A stretch of 32,746 bases of DNA, taken from positions 1 through 32,746 of the forward strand of contig VBGR01000053.1 in the NCBI GenBank assembly GCA_005880695.1. Direction: 5' to 3'. How positions within the stretch are numbered: the first letter of the stretch is position 1; the number at the start of each line of letters is the position of its first letter. Both the position numbers and the translations under genes were made by a program. This document shows positions 7,107-15,736 of this stretch, one piece after another. The DNA comes from Chloroflexota bacterium. Lineage in GTDB: Bacteria; Chloroflexota; Dormibacteria; Dormibacterales; Dormibacteraceae. Under the pieces are notes generated by a model. It was not told the DNA's origin and made no database searches. It was given only the letters and a program-made list of their open reading frames with translations.

Positions 7107-7798
7107 CGCGCGGAGTCGTCCTCGGGCTCGATCAGCGAGCCCACCCGCTGCCGCCACCCTTCCAGGTCTGAGAACACCCCTCGCAGCTCGGGCGGCAGCA
7201 GCTCAGCGACCTTGAGCATGATCGCGTCCGCGAGCGCCTGGTTCTCGCTCCGGCCGCGGGGCTCGGTCCGCAGCTTGAAGGGCTTGCCGAACCGGATCTC
7301 CACTCTGTGCCGGCGAGGCAGCCAGCTGCCCTTCGGAAAGGCTTCGCGGGTCCCGATCAATCCCACCGGGAGGATTGGCGCGCCGGTCAGCTTGGCCAGG
7401 AAGCCGGCGCCCGGTTCCGGCCGGTGGAGGCCACCCTGGGTGATCCGGGTCCCCTCCGGGTAGAGGACCAGGACCTTCCCGGCCCGCAGGATCTCGGTGG
7501 CCCGCCGGAGGGCTGCCCGGTCGGCTGTGTGACGCACGACCGGAAATGCGTGATAGCGGCGGAAGAGCCAGTTCACGAACCAGTTGTCGAAGTACTCCTT
7601 TTTGCCCATGCTCCAGCTGTCGACGCGGGGCAGGAAGGCCGGCAGCAGCGGTGGATCGACTGTCGAGGTGTGGTTTCCGCAGACCAGCAGGGCGCCGCTG
7701 CGGGGCACGTTCTCGACACCGTCCACCTCCAGGAGACCGCCGGCCAGGTAGGTCCTGGCGATGAAGCGCACCAGCCAGCGCATGAACCGGTACGTCAT
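7103..7798 (-). CDS. plsC: 1-acyl-sn-glycerol-3-phosphate acyltransferase (PlsC family)
   Basis: Transfers an acyl chain to lysophosphatidic acid to form phosphatidic acid, a step of membrane phospholipid synthesis. The acyltransferase motifs are clear: NHTSTVDP with the HX4D catalytic pair near residues 42-47, YPEGTR near 113-118, and GAPILPVGLIG near 137-147. At 231 residues the length is typical. The hydrophobic N-terminal part may associate with the membrane. The ATG at 7796-7798 overlaps the cmk stop as ATGA, which fixes the start and suggests translational coupling with cmk. Confidence 0.93.
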   Translation of the reverse strand: MTYRFMRWLVRFIARTYLAGGLLEVDGVENVPRSGALLVCGNHTSTVDPPLLPAFLPRVDSWSMGKKEYFDNWFVNWLFRRYHAFPVVRHTADRAALRRATEILRAGKVLVLYPEGTRITQGGLHRPEPGAGFLAKLTGAPILPVGLIGTREAFPKGSWLPRRHRVEIRFGKPFKLRTEPRGRSENQALADAIMLKVAELLPPELRGVFSDLEGWRQRVGSLIEPEDDSAR

Positions 7799-8457
7799 CG
7801 AGAGCTTCGGCGCACGGTCGCGACGATCTGGTCGACGACCTCGTCCAGCGGCACGCCGTCGGTGTCGATCACGACGGCGTCCGGAGCCGGCTTCAGGGGC
7901 GCGACGGAGCGCTCCGAGTCGGCCCGGTCGCGATCGCCGACCTCCTGCGTCATGGAGGCCTGGTCGGCCGGCTCGCCGCGGCGCTGGAACTGGGCAGCCC
8001 GGCGCCGGACCCGCTCCTCCAGGCTGGCCGTGAGGAAGAACTTCCAGTCGGCGTCGGGGAAGACCACCGTTCCGATGTCGCGGCCTGCCATCACGACACC
8101 GCCGCCGGCCAGCTGGCGGAGCTTGCGGTTGATCGCCTCCCGCACCTCGGGCTGCGAGGAAACGGCGGAGAGGTTCCAGTTGATCTCGGGCTGGTGCACG
8201 AAGGTGGTCAGGTCGCGGTCGCCATCGAGGACCCGGTCGCCGACGATCTGCAGCCGCGGCAGCTCGGCCAGGGCCGCGAGAGCGGCCGGGTCGGTCAGAG
8301 CCACTCCCCGTTCCAGGGCCAGCCAGGCCACCGCCCGGTAGAGGAGGCCGCTGTCGACGAAAGGCAGCCCCAGCCGTTCCGCCACCCGCTGGCTGACGGC
8401 GGATTTCCCGGCGCCGACCGGACCGTCGATGGTGATGACCGGACCGCTTCTAGCCAA
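7795..8457 (-). CDS. cmk: (d)CMP kinase
   Basis: Phosphorylates CMP and dCMP to the diphosphates for pyrimidine nucleotide recycling. The P-loop is IDGPVGAGKS near residues 10-19, followed by FVDSGLLYRAVAW. GRDIGTVVFPDA near 116-127 and ERVRRRAAQ, the lid-type arginines, are typical. At 220 residues it has the normal length. The start is TTG at 8455-8457, overlapping the upstream rluB-type stop in TTGGCTAG by 8 bases; no Shine-Dalgarno is visible. The neighbourhood scpA-scpB-rluB-cmk is widely conserved. Confidence 0.94.
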   Translation of the reverse strand: MARSGPVITIDGPVGAGKSAVSQRVAERLGLPFVDSGLLYRAVAWLALERGVALTDPAALAALAELPRLQIVGDRVLDGDRDLTTFVHQPEINWNLSAVSSQPEVREAINRKLRQLAGGGVVMAGRDIGTVVFPDADWKFFLTASLEERVRRRAAQFQRRGEPADQASMTQEVGDRDRADSERSVAPLKPAPDAVVIDTDGVPLDEVVDQIVATVRRSSR

Positions 8458-9172
8458 GCCCGGCCGCGTCCCTGAGCGCCGCGACCTCCGCGTCCCGCAA
8501 ACGCCGCCAGCCGCCCTCCCGCAGACGGCCGAGACGGATGGGACCGTACGCCGTCCGCTGCAGGTCGACGATGCGATGGCCGAGCGCTTCCAGCATCCGG
8601 CGGACCTGCCGGTTGCGGCCTTCCGTGATGCTCACCAGCAGGCGCGAGCGCCCGCGGCGAACGTCGAGCAGGTCGACCTGGGCGGGCTGGGTGGGCCCAT
8701 CGTCAAGGTCGACCCCGGCGCGCAGGCGCCGCAGCTCAGCCTGGCGAACCGTCCCCTCCACCACCACCGAGTACTCCTTGCGCACCTCGTACCGAGGGTG
8801 TGCCAGCCGGTGTGCCAGCTCGCCGTCGTCGGTGAGAAGAAGGAGCCCGCGGGAGTCCATGTCGAGACGGCCGACCGCGAAGAGCCGGGCGTCCGTCTCC
8901 ACGAGCGAGAAGACCGTCGGGCGGGAGCCGGGATCGGCCGCGCTCACGATGTACCCCTCGGGCTTGTTGGCGGCGATGTAGGTGAGCACCGCCGGGGGGC
9001 GGATCTCCGTACCGTCGACGGTCACCAGGTCGGTCGCGGGATCGACAAGCCGGCCGCCGGGAGGCGGCCGTTCGCCGTTGACGAGCACGGATCCGGTGGC
9101 GATCAACCGGTCGGCCGCCCGGCGGGAGGCCACTCCTGAGCGGGACAGGTAGCGGTTGAGCCGCTCGGTCAA
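8450..9172 (-). CDS. rluB: RluB/RsuA-family rRNA pseudouridine synthase
   Basis: Isomerises a uridine in 23S rRNA (RluB-type) or 16S rRNA (RsuA-type). The position next to scpB favours the RluB type, but the substrate is inferred. An S4 RNA-binding domain occupies residues 1-60 (RLNRYLSRSGVASRRAAD). The catalytic Asp lies in GRLDMDSRGLLLLTDDG near 101-117, and the C-terminal motif GRNRQVRRMLEALGH lies near 187-201. The start is TTG at 9170-9172, overlapping the scpB stop as TTGA. Confidence 0.93.
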   Translation of the reverse strand: MTERLNRYLSRSGVASRRAADRLIATGSVLVNGERPPPGGRLVDPATDLVTVDGTEIRPPAVLTYIAANKPEGYIVSAADPGSRPTVFSLVETDARLFAVGRLDMDSRGLLLLTDDGELAHRLAHPRYEVRKEYSVVVEGTVRQAELRRLRAGVDLDDGPTQPAQVDLLDVRRGRSRLLVSITEGRNRQVRRMLEALGHRIVDLQRTAYGPIRLGRLREGGWRRLRDAEVAALRDAAGLG

Positions 9173-9678
9173 GCGGGGATCGCGCCTCGCGGTGGAGGAA
9201 GATCCTTGACACTCGAGAGGCCGAGCACCTGCAGGAAGCGCATCGTCGTCCCATAGAGCTTGGGCTGCCCTGGACCCGGCCCCCTCCCCACCTCCGTTAC
9301 GAGGTCGCGGAGCTCCAGGTTGCCCAGCACGCTCTCACAGCTGACTCCGCGTATCTCCTCGATGCGCGACCGCGTCACGGGCTGCTGGTAAGCGACGATG
9401 GCGAGCGTCTCGTAGGCGGCGGCGCTGAGCCTCCCGGTGACGTCAGGCCGCAGCGCGCGGCGCACATAGGCGGCGACCTCCGGCCGCGTCACCAGCTGGA
9501 CCTCGTCCTTGTGACGCTGCAGCATCAGGCCGCGTTCGCCCAGCGCTTGACCAAGCTCCTCGAGCGCCCCCTCGACTGTCTCCCGGTCGGCCTCCGTCGC
9601 CTGCTGCAGCTCGCGCACCTTGAGGGCTCGGTTGGAGCTGAAGAGGATGGCCTCCAGCGCCCGGCTGAGCTGGTCCAC
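9169..9678 (-). CDS. scpB: Segregation and condensation protein ScpB
   Basis: The kite subunit of the SMC-ScpAB condensin that organises and segregates the chromosome. It has two winged-helix domains. Visible hallmarks are LEAILFSSNRAL near residues 8-19 and LSAAAYETLAIVAYQQPVTRSRIEEIRG near 84-111. At 169 residues it is a little short, without the long acidic tail of some ScpBs. The start is GTG at 9676-9678, 5 bases after the scpA stop. No smc gene lies in the window. Confidence 0.94.
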   Translation of the reverse strand: MDQLSRALEAILFSSNRALKVRELQQATEADRETVEGALEELGQALGERGLMLQRHKDEVQLVTRPEVAAYVRRALRPDVTGRLSAAAYETLAIVAYQQPVTRSRIEEIRGVSCESVLGNLELRDLVTEVGRGPGPGQPKLYGTTMRFLQVLGLSSVKDLPPPRGAIPA

Positions 9679-9683
9679 CGGTT

Positions 9684-10409
9684 TCAGGCCGGCCTGGGTT
9701 CGATCACGATCGCCCCGAACTGCTCCTTCTGGCGCACGCGGACCGCTCCCCTGCGCAGCAGCTCCAGCAACGCGACGAAGGTGACGACAGCTTCGAGCCG
9801 GTCTTCCGACTCCAGGATCAGGTCGACCAGGTCCAGCGGTCCCCGGTGCAAGCGGGATTGCAAGAGCTCGATCTTCTCTTCGGTGGTCCAGGCGCGACCG
9901 CTGACCGTCACCGGGCGGGGCGGAATGCGGCCGAGCACGTCGCGGAAGGCGGCGACCAGCAGCTCGACGTCGAGCGGCGCCTCCTGACCCTCGACTTCGA
10001 CGGCCCTGGCGGGCGATGGATAGGCGAACGGGTCGGCCGCCGCGCGGTCCATCAGCTCCTTCGCGACCTCCTTGTAAGCGCGGTACTCGTCCATCCGGCG
10101 GCGGACGTCCTCCTCCCAGCCGAGGAGCTCGGCCTCCTCCGCGTCGGGCTCTTCGCCCGGGAGGAGCTTGATCGACTTCAAGAGCAGGAGGCGCGCGGCG
10201 GTCCAGAGGAACTCGGCCATCTCGGCCGGGTCCGGCCTCTCGAGCGCGGCGATCTCACGCAGGTAAGCGTCGGTCAGGTCGGCCAGCGGGACCTGGAGGA
10301 TGTCGAGGTCGTCGCGCTCCGCGAGCGCAAGCAGGAGCTCCAGCGGACCCTCGAAGACAGGCGTCGCGACGCGCAGGCGCGCCGGTCCTGTCGGGGCTGC
10401 GTTGTCCAT
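9684..10409 (-). CDS. scpA: Segregation and condensation protein ScpA
   Basis: The kleisin subunit that bridges the heads of the SMC dimer. The N-terminal SMC-neck-binding segment contains FEGPLELLLALAERDDLDI near residues 19-37, followed by AEFLWTAARLLLLKSIKLLPG near 65-85. The C-terminal winged helix (VVTFVALLELLRRGAVRVRQ) binds the SMC cap. At 241 residues the length is normal. The ATG at 10407-10409 starts the gene. This is the first gene of the scpA-scpB-rluB-cmk-plsC run and is divergent from the plus-strand lipoprotein gene 26 bases away. Confidence 0.94.
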   Translation of the reverse strand: MDNAAPTGPARLRVATPVFEGPLELLLALAERDDLDILQVPLADLTDAYLREIAALERPDPAEMAEFLWTAARLLLLKSIKLLPGEEPDAEEAELLGWEEDVRRRMDEYRAYKEVAKELMDRAAADPFAYPSPARAVEVEGQEAPLDVELLVAAFRDVLGRIPPRPVTVSGRAWTTEEKIELLQSRLHRGPLDLVDLILESEDRLEAVVTFVALLELLRRGAVRVRQKEQFGAIVIEPRPA

Positions 10410-10418
10410 CGGACCGAC

Positions 10419-10424
10419 ATGATA
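10419..10424 (-). promoter_or_regulatory. Candidate minus-10 element upstream of scpA
   Basis: The minus strand reads TATCAT, ending 9 bases before the scpA ATG, within the 26-base divergent gap. It would give a very short leader. The match to TATAAT is only moderate and no minus-35 is clear. Confidence 0.3.
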
Positions 10425-10435
10425 GGGATAGCCGC

Positions 10436-10996
10436 GTGACGCCTCGATTCGTGGCCCTGGCGGTCGTCCTGCTGGTCAGCGCCTGCCAGGGCGCCGCCGG
10501 TGCGCGGCCCAGCCCGACGCCGTCTCCGCGTCCGGTACCGGCGACAGCGCGCCCGCCCGTCGATGCGATCCTGGCCGACGCCCAGGTCGGACTCCCCCGG
10601 ACCGGCGGTCTGGACCACATCGGGGTGCTGGAGGCGGCGCACACCCAGCTCAACCAGGCTGCCGCCCTCGACCTCTACCGGAGCTGGGGCTGGGTCGACC
10701 AGGCGACCCGGGTCTGGGCGTTGGGCTCGCAGGATTCCGAGGAGTGGCTGCTGCTGACGGTCCGCCAGGACGGCGCTCGCCGGGCCTTCACTTTCTATTC
10801 GGACCAGCGCGCCGCCGCGACAGCCCAGGCCGGCCCCTGCGGAGCCGCCGCCACCGCGCTCGACGAGTGCGCCGAATGGCAGACCGAGTCGGGCACGACG
10901 ATCCTCGGCCGCCGGGGTCCCTTCGTGTTTCAGCTCACAGCCAGAGGTGCAGACGCCGACCGTCTGGCACTCCTCCAGGCCCAGAAGCTCACCTAG
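10436..10996 (+). CDS. Predicted lipoprotein of unknown function
   Basis: A 186-residue protein with a short hydrophobic leader and lipobox LVSAC (Cys at residue 17), indicating export and lipid attachment. A Pro/Ser/Thr/Ala-rich linker follows to about residue 40. The remaining domain contains a Cys pair near residues 133 and 143 that might form a disulfide. I do not recognise a family. The start is GTG at 10436-10438, immediately before the basic leader (TPRFVAL). It is divergent from scpA and convergent with the PIG-L gene. The high third-position GC supports real coding. Confidence 0.75.
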   Translation: MTPRFVALAVVLLVSACQGAAGARPSPTPSPRPVPATARPPVDAILADAQVGLPRTGGLDHIGVLEAAHTQLNQAAALDLYRSWGWVDQATRVWALGSQDSEEWLLLTVRQDGARRAFTFYSDQRAAATAQAGPCGAAATALDECAEWQTESGTTILGRRGPFVFQLTARGADADRLALLQAQKLT

Positions 10997-11007
10997 CAGG
11001 TAGCTGC

Positions 11008-11682
11008 TTAGCGAAGATCAACCTGGTGGAAGCGCTCGATCCGGGCGGCCGAGCGCCAGCGCCGTCGCAGCGCTGCCGGGCTGCGGGTCTGGCTCTCGTG
11101 CGCGAGCCGCGCCTCGATCTTGCGATCGAGGACGGCAGAGACGTCCACCTCCAGGTTCGAGGCGGGACCGGCGAAGCACCAGGCCTCGGCGGTCTCGTGC
11201 GGCGGCCCCTGCTCGGGGTAGGTGAGGCGATCGCGGGCGCACGGCCAAGCCGCGTCGAGAGCGACCCGCCCGACCACTCGATGGTCGGGGTGCTGCCGGT
11301 AGCCGGGCAGCGGATCGAAGGTGAGCAGCACGTCCGGCATCTGCCGCCGGATGCAGCCGACCAGCTCGCCTCGAAATTCCAGCGTGTCGGTCAGCTCCGC
11401 GTCGCGCCGGCGCAGGAACTCGACGCGCTCGGCGCCCAGCGCGCGGGCGGCCGCCTCCTGCTCGCGCTCTCGCATCTGGGCCAGCTGGGCTGAGTCGACG
11501 CCGGGATCGTGGCTTCCCTTGTCGCCGGAGGTGGCCAGGACGAAAGCCACGTGCACCCCGCGGTCGGCCAGCATCACCACGGTGCCGGCGCAGAAGAACT
11601 CGATGTCGTCCGGATGGGCCACGATGCAGAGCGCCCGCTTGATGCGCCGGTCGTCCGGACCGCTGAAGAGCTTCCTAGGCAA
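11008..11682 (-). CDS. PIG-L / LmbE-family zinc-dependent deacetylase
   Basis: Family members remove N-acetyl groups from sugar conjugates, for example in mycothiol, bacillithiol or GPI synthesis. The substrate cannot be told here. Zinc-ligand motifs are visible: AHPDDIEF near residues 22-29 and the HPDH motif near 131-134. At 224 residues it has the usual length. The start is TTG at 11680-11682, overlapping the upstream reductase stop as TTGCCTAG (8 bases), so the two genes look translationally coupled. It is the last gene of the long minus-strand run before the plus-strand lipoprotein gene. Confidence 0.88.
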   Translation of the reverse strand: MPRKLFSGPDDRRIKRALCIVAHPDDIEFFCAGTVVMLADRGVHVAFVLATSGDKGSHDPGVDSAQLAQMREREQEAAARALGAERVEFLRRRDAELTDTLEFRGELVGCIRRQMPDVLLTFDPLPGYRQHPDHRVVGRVALDAAWPCARDRLTYPEQGPPHETAEAWCFAGPASNLEVDVSAVLDRKIEARLAHESQTRSPAALRRRWRSAARIERFHQVDLR

Positions 11683-12532
11683 AGGGCTGGAGCCGTTCCG
11701 CGAGCGCCGCGACCTCCGGCGTCGGCACTCCAGTCTCTCTGCCTCCGCGGAGGATCGGACCGGCGATCGCGTCGAGCTCGATCGGCTGCCCTGCCGCGCG
11801 GTCCTTCTGCATCGAGGTCCGGAAGCCGGCGGGAAGGCCCGCGATGGCCTTGATCACCGGCTCCGGCGCGACCTTGACGCCCAGCGCCTGGGCCACCGCG
11901 GCAGCCTCGCCGACGCACGCGAGCAGCCTCTGCTCCAGCGCCGGCTTCGAGATGATGCCGCCAACCGGGAGCTCCTCGGCGGTGGTCAAAAGCGCCAGCG
12001 GTGCAAGCAGCAGCAGCTTCTGCCAGAGCATGACGTTCTCGTCTTCCGCCTCGGTGCATTTGAGGCCGCTGCCATCGAAGGTCAGGCTGATCGGCCCGGC
12101 CAGGTAGCCGGCGACCTGGACCCACGCGAAAGGGCTGGACTGCAGGATCTGGCCGGGTGCCGACCGCTCGGACTCGCCGCCGAAGGCCCCCGGCGTCACG
12201 TGGCCGTACACCTCCCGCAGCCGAGCGACGTGGTCGATCCCGTTCAAGAGGGGAACCACCGTGCCGCGCACCAGCTCGGCAGGCGCTAGCTCCAGAGCCG
12301 CGTCCAGTTGGGTGGCCTTTACCGTGACCCAGAGCAGGTCGACGGCGTCGGTCTCAAGTCGCGGGACCACCTGCACGGGGGCGCTCCAGCTTCCCAGAGC
12401 GGCGCTCTGGACCTCGATCGCAGGCGGGTGATCGCGATTTCGCGTGATGACGCTGACGGGCGAGCCCGCGCGGGCCAAAGTCGCCGCGATGAAGCCTCCG
12501 ACACCGCCAGGCCCGAGCACTCCGTGCTTCAA
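11675..12532 (-). CDS. Ketopantoate reductase family protein (2-dehydropantoate 2-reductase-like)
   Basis: An NADPH-dependent reductase of the ApbA/PanE family, 285 residues. Visible: the nucleotide-binding glycine motif GPGGVGG near 7-13, KATQL with the conserved lysine near 72-76, NGIDH near 96-100, and the C-terminal motif SMQKDRAAGQPIELDAI near 239-255. PanE reduces ketopantoate for pantothenate (CoA) synthesis, but the family also includes reductases of other 2-oxo acids. With no pantothenate genes nearby the substrate stays open. The start is TTG at 12530-12532, overlapping the recN stop as TTGA. Confidence 0.85.
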   Translation of the reverse strand: MKHGVLGPGGVGGFIAATLARAGSPVSVITRNRDHPPAIEVQSAALGSWSAPVQVVPRLETDAVDLLWVTVKATQLDAALELAPAELVRGTVVPLLNGIDHVARLREVYGHVTPGAFGGESERSAPGQILQSSPFAWVQVAGYLAGPISLTFDGSGLKCTEAEDENVMLWQKLLLLAPLALLTTAEELPVGGIISKPALEQRLLACVGEAAAVAQALGVKVAPEPVIKAIAGLPAGFRTSMQKDRAAGQPIELDAIAGPILRGGRETGVPTPEVAALAERLQPFA

Positions 12533-14175
12533 CCGCGCGCCTCTTCGAGTAGCTCGCGGGCGCGGGCAAGCGCCTTGTCGGTCACCCCGCCGCTCATCAT
12601 CCTGGCCAGCTCGGCGGCCCGCTCCCCCTCCCCGTCGAGCTCACGCACCGCGACCAGGTTCCGGCCCTCCGCCCCCAGACGCTTCTCCACGACGAGGTGG
12701 TGGTCGCCGAAACAGGCGATCTGGGCCAGGTGGGTGACCACCAAGACCTGCTTGGCGCCACCCAGCCCGCGGAGCCTGACGCCGACCTGGAGCGCGGCCT
12801 CGCCGCCGATGCCGGCGTCCACCTCGTCGAAGATGAGAGTCGGCAGCCGATCGGCTTCGGCGCCCACTGTTTTGATCGCCAGCATGACCCTCGCCAGCTC
12901 GCCGCCCGAGGCGACTCGAGCGAGCGCGCCCAAGGGTTCGCCCGGGTTGGCGCTGAACATCATCACGGCTTGCTCGGCGCCCTCCGGGCCGAGCTCCGTG
13001 CGGTGTTCGAAAGCCACCTCGAAGCGGGCGCCGGCCAGACGCAGCCCGCCCAGCTCGGCGGCCACCTGCCTGGCCAGACGGGCGCCCGCGGCCCCGCGGG
13101 CCTTGCTCAGCGCGGCGGCGGCCACCTCCAGCTCGCGCCGGCGCGTCGCCACCTCGGCTTCGGCGGCGGCGAGCGCGGCCGCCAGGTCCTCGGTGCCCGC
13201 CAGAGCGACCTCCAGCCGATCCCGTTCGGCGATGGCTGCCTCGAGCGAGCCGCCGAACCGCTTTTTGATGGCCTCCAACTGGGCGAGGCGCGACTCCAGC
13301 GCCTCCAGGCGCTTCGGGTCGGCATCCAGAGTCTCGCCGTAACGGCGCAGCTCCTGGGCCAGGTCATCGATCTCCGCAGCCACCGCCGCCAATCGATCGC
13401 CGGCACCGCCCAGGCGCGGATCCAGCTCGGCGGCGGCGCGGATCAGGACCAGGGCCCGCGCCGGTCCCTCGCCGCCGGAGAGCTCGTCGCGAGCGCCCTG
13501 GCTCAGCTCGGTCAGCCGGACGGCGTGGCGTGAAAGCGCGCGCTCTGAGGCGAGGTCGCTGTCTTCCCCGTCACGAAGTCCCGCCCCGCGCAGCTCGTTG
13601 AGCTGCCATTCCATGAACTCGCGCTCCCGGCTGCCTCGCTCGCGGACGTTTTCGAGCTCCTTCAAGCGCTCACCGGCGGCACGCCAAGCCGACCAGGTCT
13701 CGGCCACCCGCGAACGGGCCTCGAGAGCGCGGCCGAAGGAGTCCAGCAATGCCGTTTGGGCGTCGGTATCGAGCAGCGACTGGTGCTCGTGCTGTCCGTG
13801 CACGTCGACGAGCAGGCGCCCGAGCTGGCGGAGCTGGCCCGGACTCGCCGGGTGCCCGTTCAGGCGCGCGCCGCCGCGGCCCCCCACCTCGCGCGTCATC
13901 ACCAGCTCCGGTTCCGGCTCGATGCCCATCTCCTCCAGGGCCCGCAGCGCCGCGGGCACGTCGGAGATCTCGAACACGCTCTCGACCAGCGCCCGGTCCG
14001 ACCCGTGCCGGACCTGCTCGGTGCTGGCGCGGGCGCCCAGTGTCAGGGAGAGGGCGTCCACGATCAGAGATTTGCCGCTGCCCGTCTCCCCGGTCAGCAG
14101 GTTCAACCCCGGTCCGAAGCTGACGTCGGCCCCGGCCACCAGAGCCAGGTCCCGGACCTTGAGCCGCTTAAGCAA
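12529..14175 (-). CDS. recN: DNA repair ATPase RecN
   Basis: An SMC-like ATPase acting at DNA double-strand breaks during recombination repair. From the chosen start: Walker A GETGSGKS at residues 29-36, a central coiled-coil region with many Glu/Arg/Ala residues, the ABC signature VASGGELARVMLA, and Walker B TLIFDEVDAGIGG. Length is 548 residues, normal for RecN. The frame is open further upstream to a TTG/GTG-type start at 14256, but those extra residues overlap nadK and do not look conserved. I chose the TTG at 14173-14175, which overlaps the nadK stop as TTGCTTAA and sits right before KRLKVRDLAL, the usual RecN beginning. Confidence 0.94.
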   Translation of the reverse strand: MLKRLKVRDLALVAGADVSFGPGLNLLTGETGSGKSLIVDALSLTLGARASTEQVRHGSDRALVESVFEISDVPAALRALEEMGIEPEPELVMTREVGGRGGARLNGHPASPGQLRQLGRLLVDVHGQHEHQSLLDTDAQTALLDSFGRALEARSRVAETWSAWRAAGERLKELENVRERGSREREFMEWQLNELRGAGLRDGEDSDLASERALSRHAVRLTELSQGARDELSGGEGPARALVLIRAAAELDPRLGGAGDRLAAVAAEIDDLAQELRRYGETLDADPKRLEALESRLAQLEAIKKRFGGSLEAAIAERDRLEVALAGTEDLAAALAAAEAEVATRRRELEVAAAALSKARGAAGARLARQVAAELGGLRLAGARFEVAFEHRTELGPEGAEQAVMMFSANPGEPLGALARVASGGELARVMLAIKTVGAEADRLPTLIFDEVDAGIGGEAALQVGVRLRGLGGAKQVLVVTHLAQIACFGDHHLVVEKRLGAEGRNLVAVRELDGEGERAAELARMMSGGVTDKALARARELLEEARG

Positions 14176-15001
14176 CGCCCTGCGGCCTGGGCACCAGCGG
14201 CGTCCCCCACCCGATCTTGTCGCGGAGCACACGGTAGAAGTCGTCGGGCGGCCCAAACCGGACCACCTTGAGCCGCCGGCTGTAGGCCCTGACCGTCAGC
14301 ACGCTCCCGTCCTGGGCGGTCCAGAGCTCGCGCCCGTCCGCGGCCACGGATCCCTCACTGCCGATCAGCTTGACGCGGACCTCGACGCCGTTGACCACGA
14401 TCGGGCGAACGGTGAGGGCGAACGGGTTCATGGGGACCAGTACAAGGTCGGAGAGCGTCGGCTCCAGGATCGGCCCGCCGAGCGCCAGCGAATAGGCGGT
14501 CGATCCGGTCGCGGTCGCTACCAGGACGCCGTCGGCGTCGATGGTCCCGATCTCCTGGCCGTCCATCGACATCGCGAACCGGATGATCCGCAGCGAGGGC
14601 GAGCGGTGCAGCATCACCTCGTTCAGGGCGAGAACGTTCGCGCTGGCGCGCCCCCCGGTCGCCAGCTCGGCTGTGACCATGGTCCGCTCCTCTGTCCGGT
14701 AGTCACCTTTCTTGACGCGCTCGAGACCGCTCTTCAACCCCTTCGGATCGACCTCGGTCAGCAGCCCGAGACGCCCCAGGTTGACGCCCAGGATGGGGAC
14801 GTCATTGGGCGCCGCGTGCCGGGCGCCGTGCAAGAAGGTCCCGTCGCCACCCAGGGTCAGCATCAGGTCCGTGTTCCGCAGCCGGTCGGTGTCGATCGCC
14901 GCCTCGCGCTCGTGCAGCCAGTATTCGCAGCCAGCCGCGCGCAGGATCTTTTCGAAGGGCTGCAAGTCGAGGCCTGGATAGTGGAGGACGCCGACCTTCA
15001 C
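14168..15001 (-). CDS. nadK: NAD kinase
   Basis: Phosphorylates NAD to NADP. The catalytic motif LTLGGDGTFL is near residues 55-64, ALNEVMLHR near 123-131, and ATATGSTAYSLALGGPI near 158-174, all diagnostic. The 277-residue length is normal. The frame continues upstream, but I chose the GTG at 14999-15001, which overlaps the tlyA stop as GTGA and directly precedes the first strand KVGVLHYPG. The order tlyA-nadK-recN is conserved in many bacteria; the argR gene often found between them is absent. Confidence 0.94.
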   Translation of the reverse strand: MKVGVLHYPGLDLQPFEKILRAAGCEYWLHEREAAIDTDRLRNTDLMLTLGGDGTFLHGARHAAPNDVPILGVNLGRLGLLTEVDPKGLKSGLERVKKGDYRTEERTMVTAELATGGRASANVLALNEVMLHRSPSLRIIRFAMSMDGQEIGTIDADGVLVATATGSTAYSLALGGPILEPTLSDLVLVPMNPFALTVRPIVVNGVEVRVKLIGSEGSVAADGRELWTAQDGSVLTVRAYSRRLKVVRFGPPDDFYRVLRDKIGWGTPLVPRPQGVA

Positions 15002-15720
15002 GGCTGCAGCCCGGGTTCCAGGTGGACGAAGTGCTCCTGGTTGCCCGCCCGCCCGGCCACGCCGGCCGGGGCCCGCCCACGCACCCGGTAGCCGTTCGAC
15101 TCGCACCATTGGATGAAGCTGCCGAGGGCGGCTTCCACGGCCTCCGCGTCGCGGACGAGCCCTCCCTTTTCGACCCGGTCCCGGCTGACCTGGAACTGCG
15201 GCTTGAACAGCGCTACGACAGCAGCCTCGGGCGCAGCCCGCCGGAGGGCGGGAAGCACCTTCTCCAGGCCGATGAAAGAGAGGTCCACCGTGGCCAGGCT
15301 GACCGGTTCCGGGAAGGTCCGCAGCTCGCGGGCGTTGGTGCGCTCCATCAGCGTCACGCGCGGGTCGCCGCGCAGGCGCCAGTCGATCAGGCCGCGGCCC
15401 ACGTCCACCGCGAAGACCCGGCGCGCCCCTCGCCGCAAGAGAACGTCGGTAAAGCCGCCGGTCGCGGCCCCGATGTCGGCGCAGACGCGCCCTGTCACGT
15501 CGATCGCGAAGGAATCGAGCGCCGGGATGAGCTTCAAAGCGCCCCGGCTGGCATAGCCGTCGGCGTCTGCGATCTCGACCGTGTCCGCGGCGTCCACCTG
15601 GCGGTCGGGCCGGCGGACTGTCTCCTGGTTGACCTTCACCTTCCCGGCCATGATGAGGGCCTGTGCCTTCTGGGGGGAGTCGGCCAGTCCGGCCTCGGCC
15701 ACGGCGAGGTCGAGCCTCAC
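14998..15720 (-). CDS. tlyA: TlyA-family rRNA 2'-O-methyltransferase
   Basis: TlyA enzymes 2'-O-methylate C1409 of 16S rRNA, and in some species C1920 of 23S rRNA, affecting capreomycin sensitivity. An S4 domain (residues 1-60, with RLDLAVAEAGL and AGKVKVN) is followed by an FtsJ-type methylase: ADIGAATGGFTDVLL near 80-94, TVDLSFIGLEKVLPAL near 141-156, and FKPQFQ near 170-175. The usual A-S-T-G-G-F-T-D has Ala for Ser. At 240 residues it is slightly short. The GTG at 15718-15720 starts it, 16 bases after the upstream lipoprotein gene. Confidence 0.92.
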   Translation of the reverse strand: MRLDLAVAEAGLADSPQKAQALIMAGKVKVNQETVRRPDRQVDAADTVEIADADGYASRGALKLIPALDSFAIDVTGRVCADIGAATGGFTDVLLRRGARRVFAVDVGRGLIDWRLRGDPRVTLMERTNARELRTFPEPVSLATVDLSFIGLEKVLPALRRAAPEAAVVALFKPQFQVSRDRVEKGGLVRDAEAVEAALGSFIQWCESNGYRVRGRAPAGVAGRAGNQEHFVHLEPGLQP

Positions 15721-15736
15721 GACAGCGCGACGTGCG

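Noticed and set aside
5727-7157. A long minus-strand open frame opposite the AAA+ gene
   Set aside because: High GC keeps antisense frames open. The plus strand carries Walker A, Walker B and sensor motifs.
12529-14256. The longest recN frame beginning at 14256
   Set aside because: The first 27 codons overlap nadK and are Arg/Gly-rich with no conservation. The TTG at 14173-14175 directly precedes the normal RecN start.
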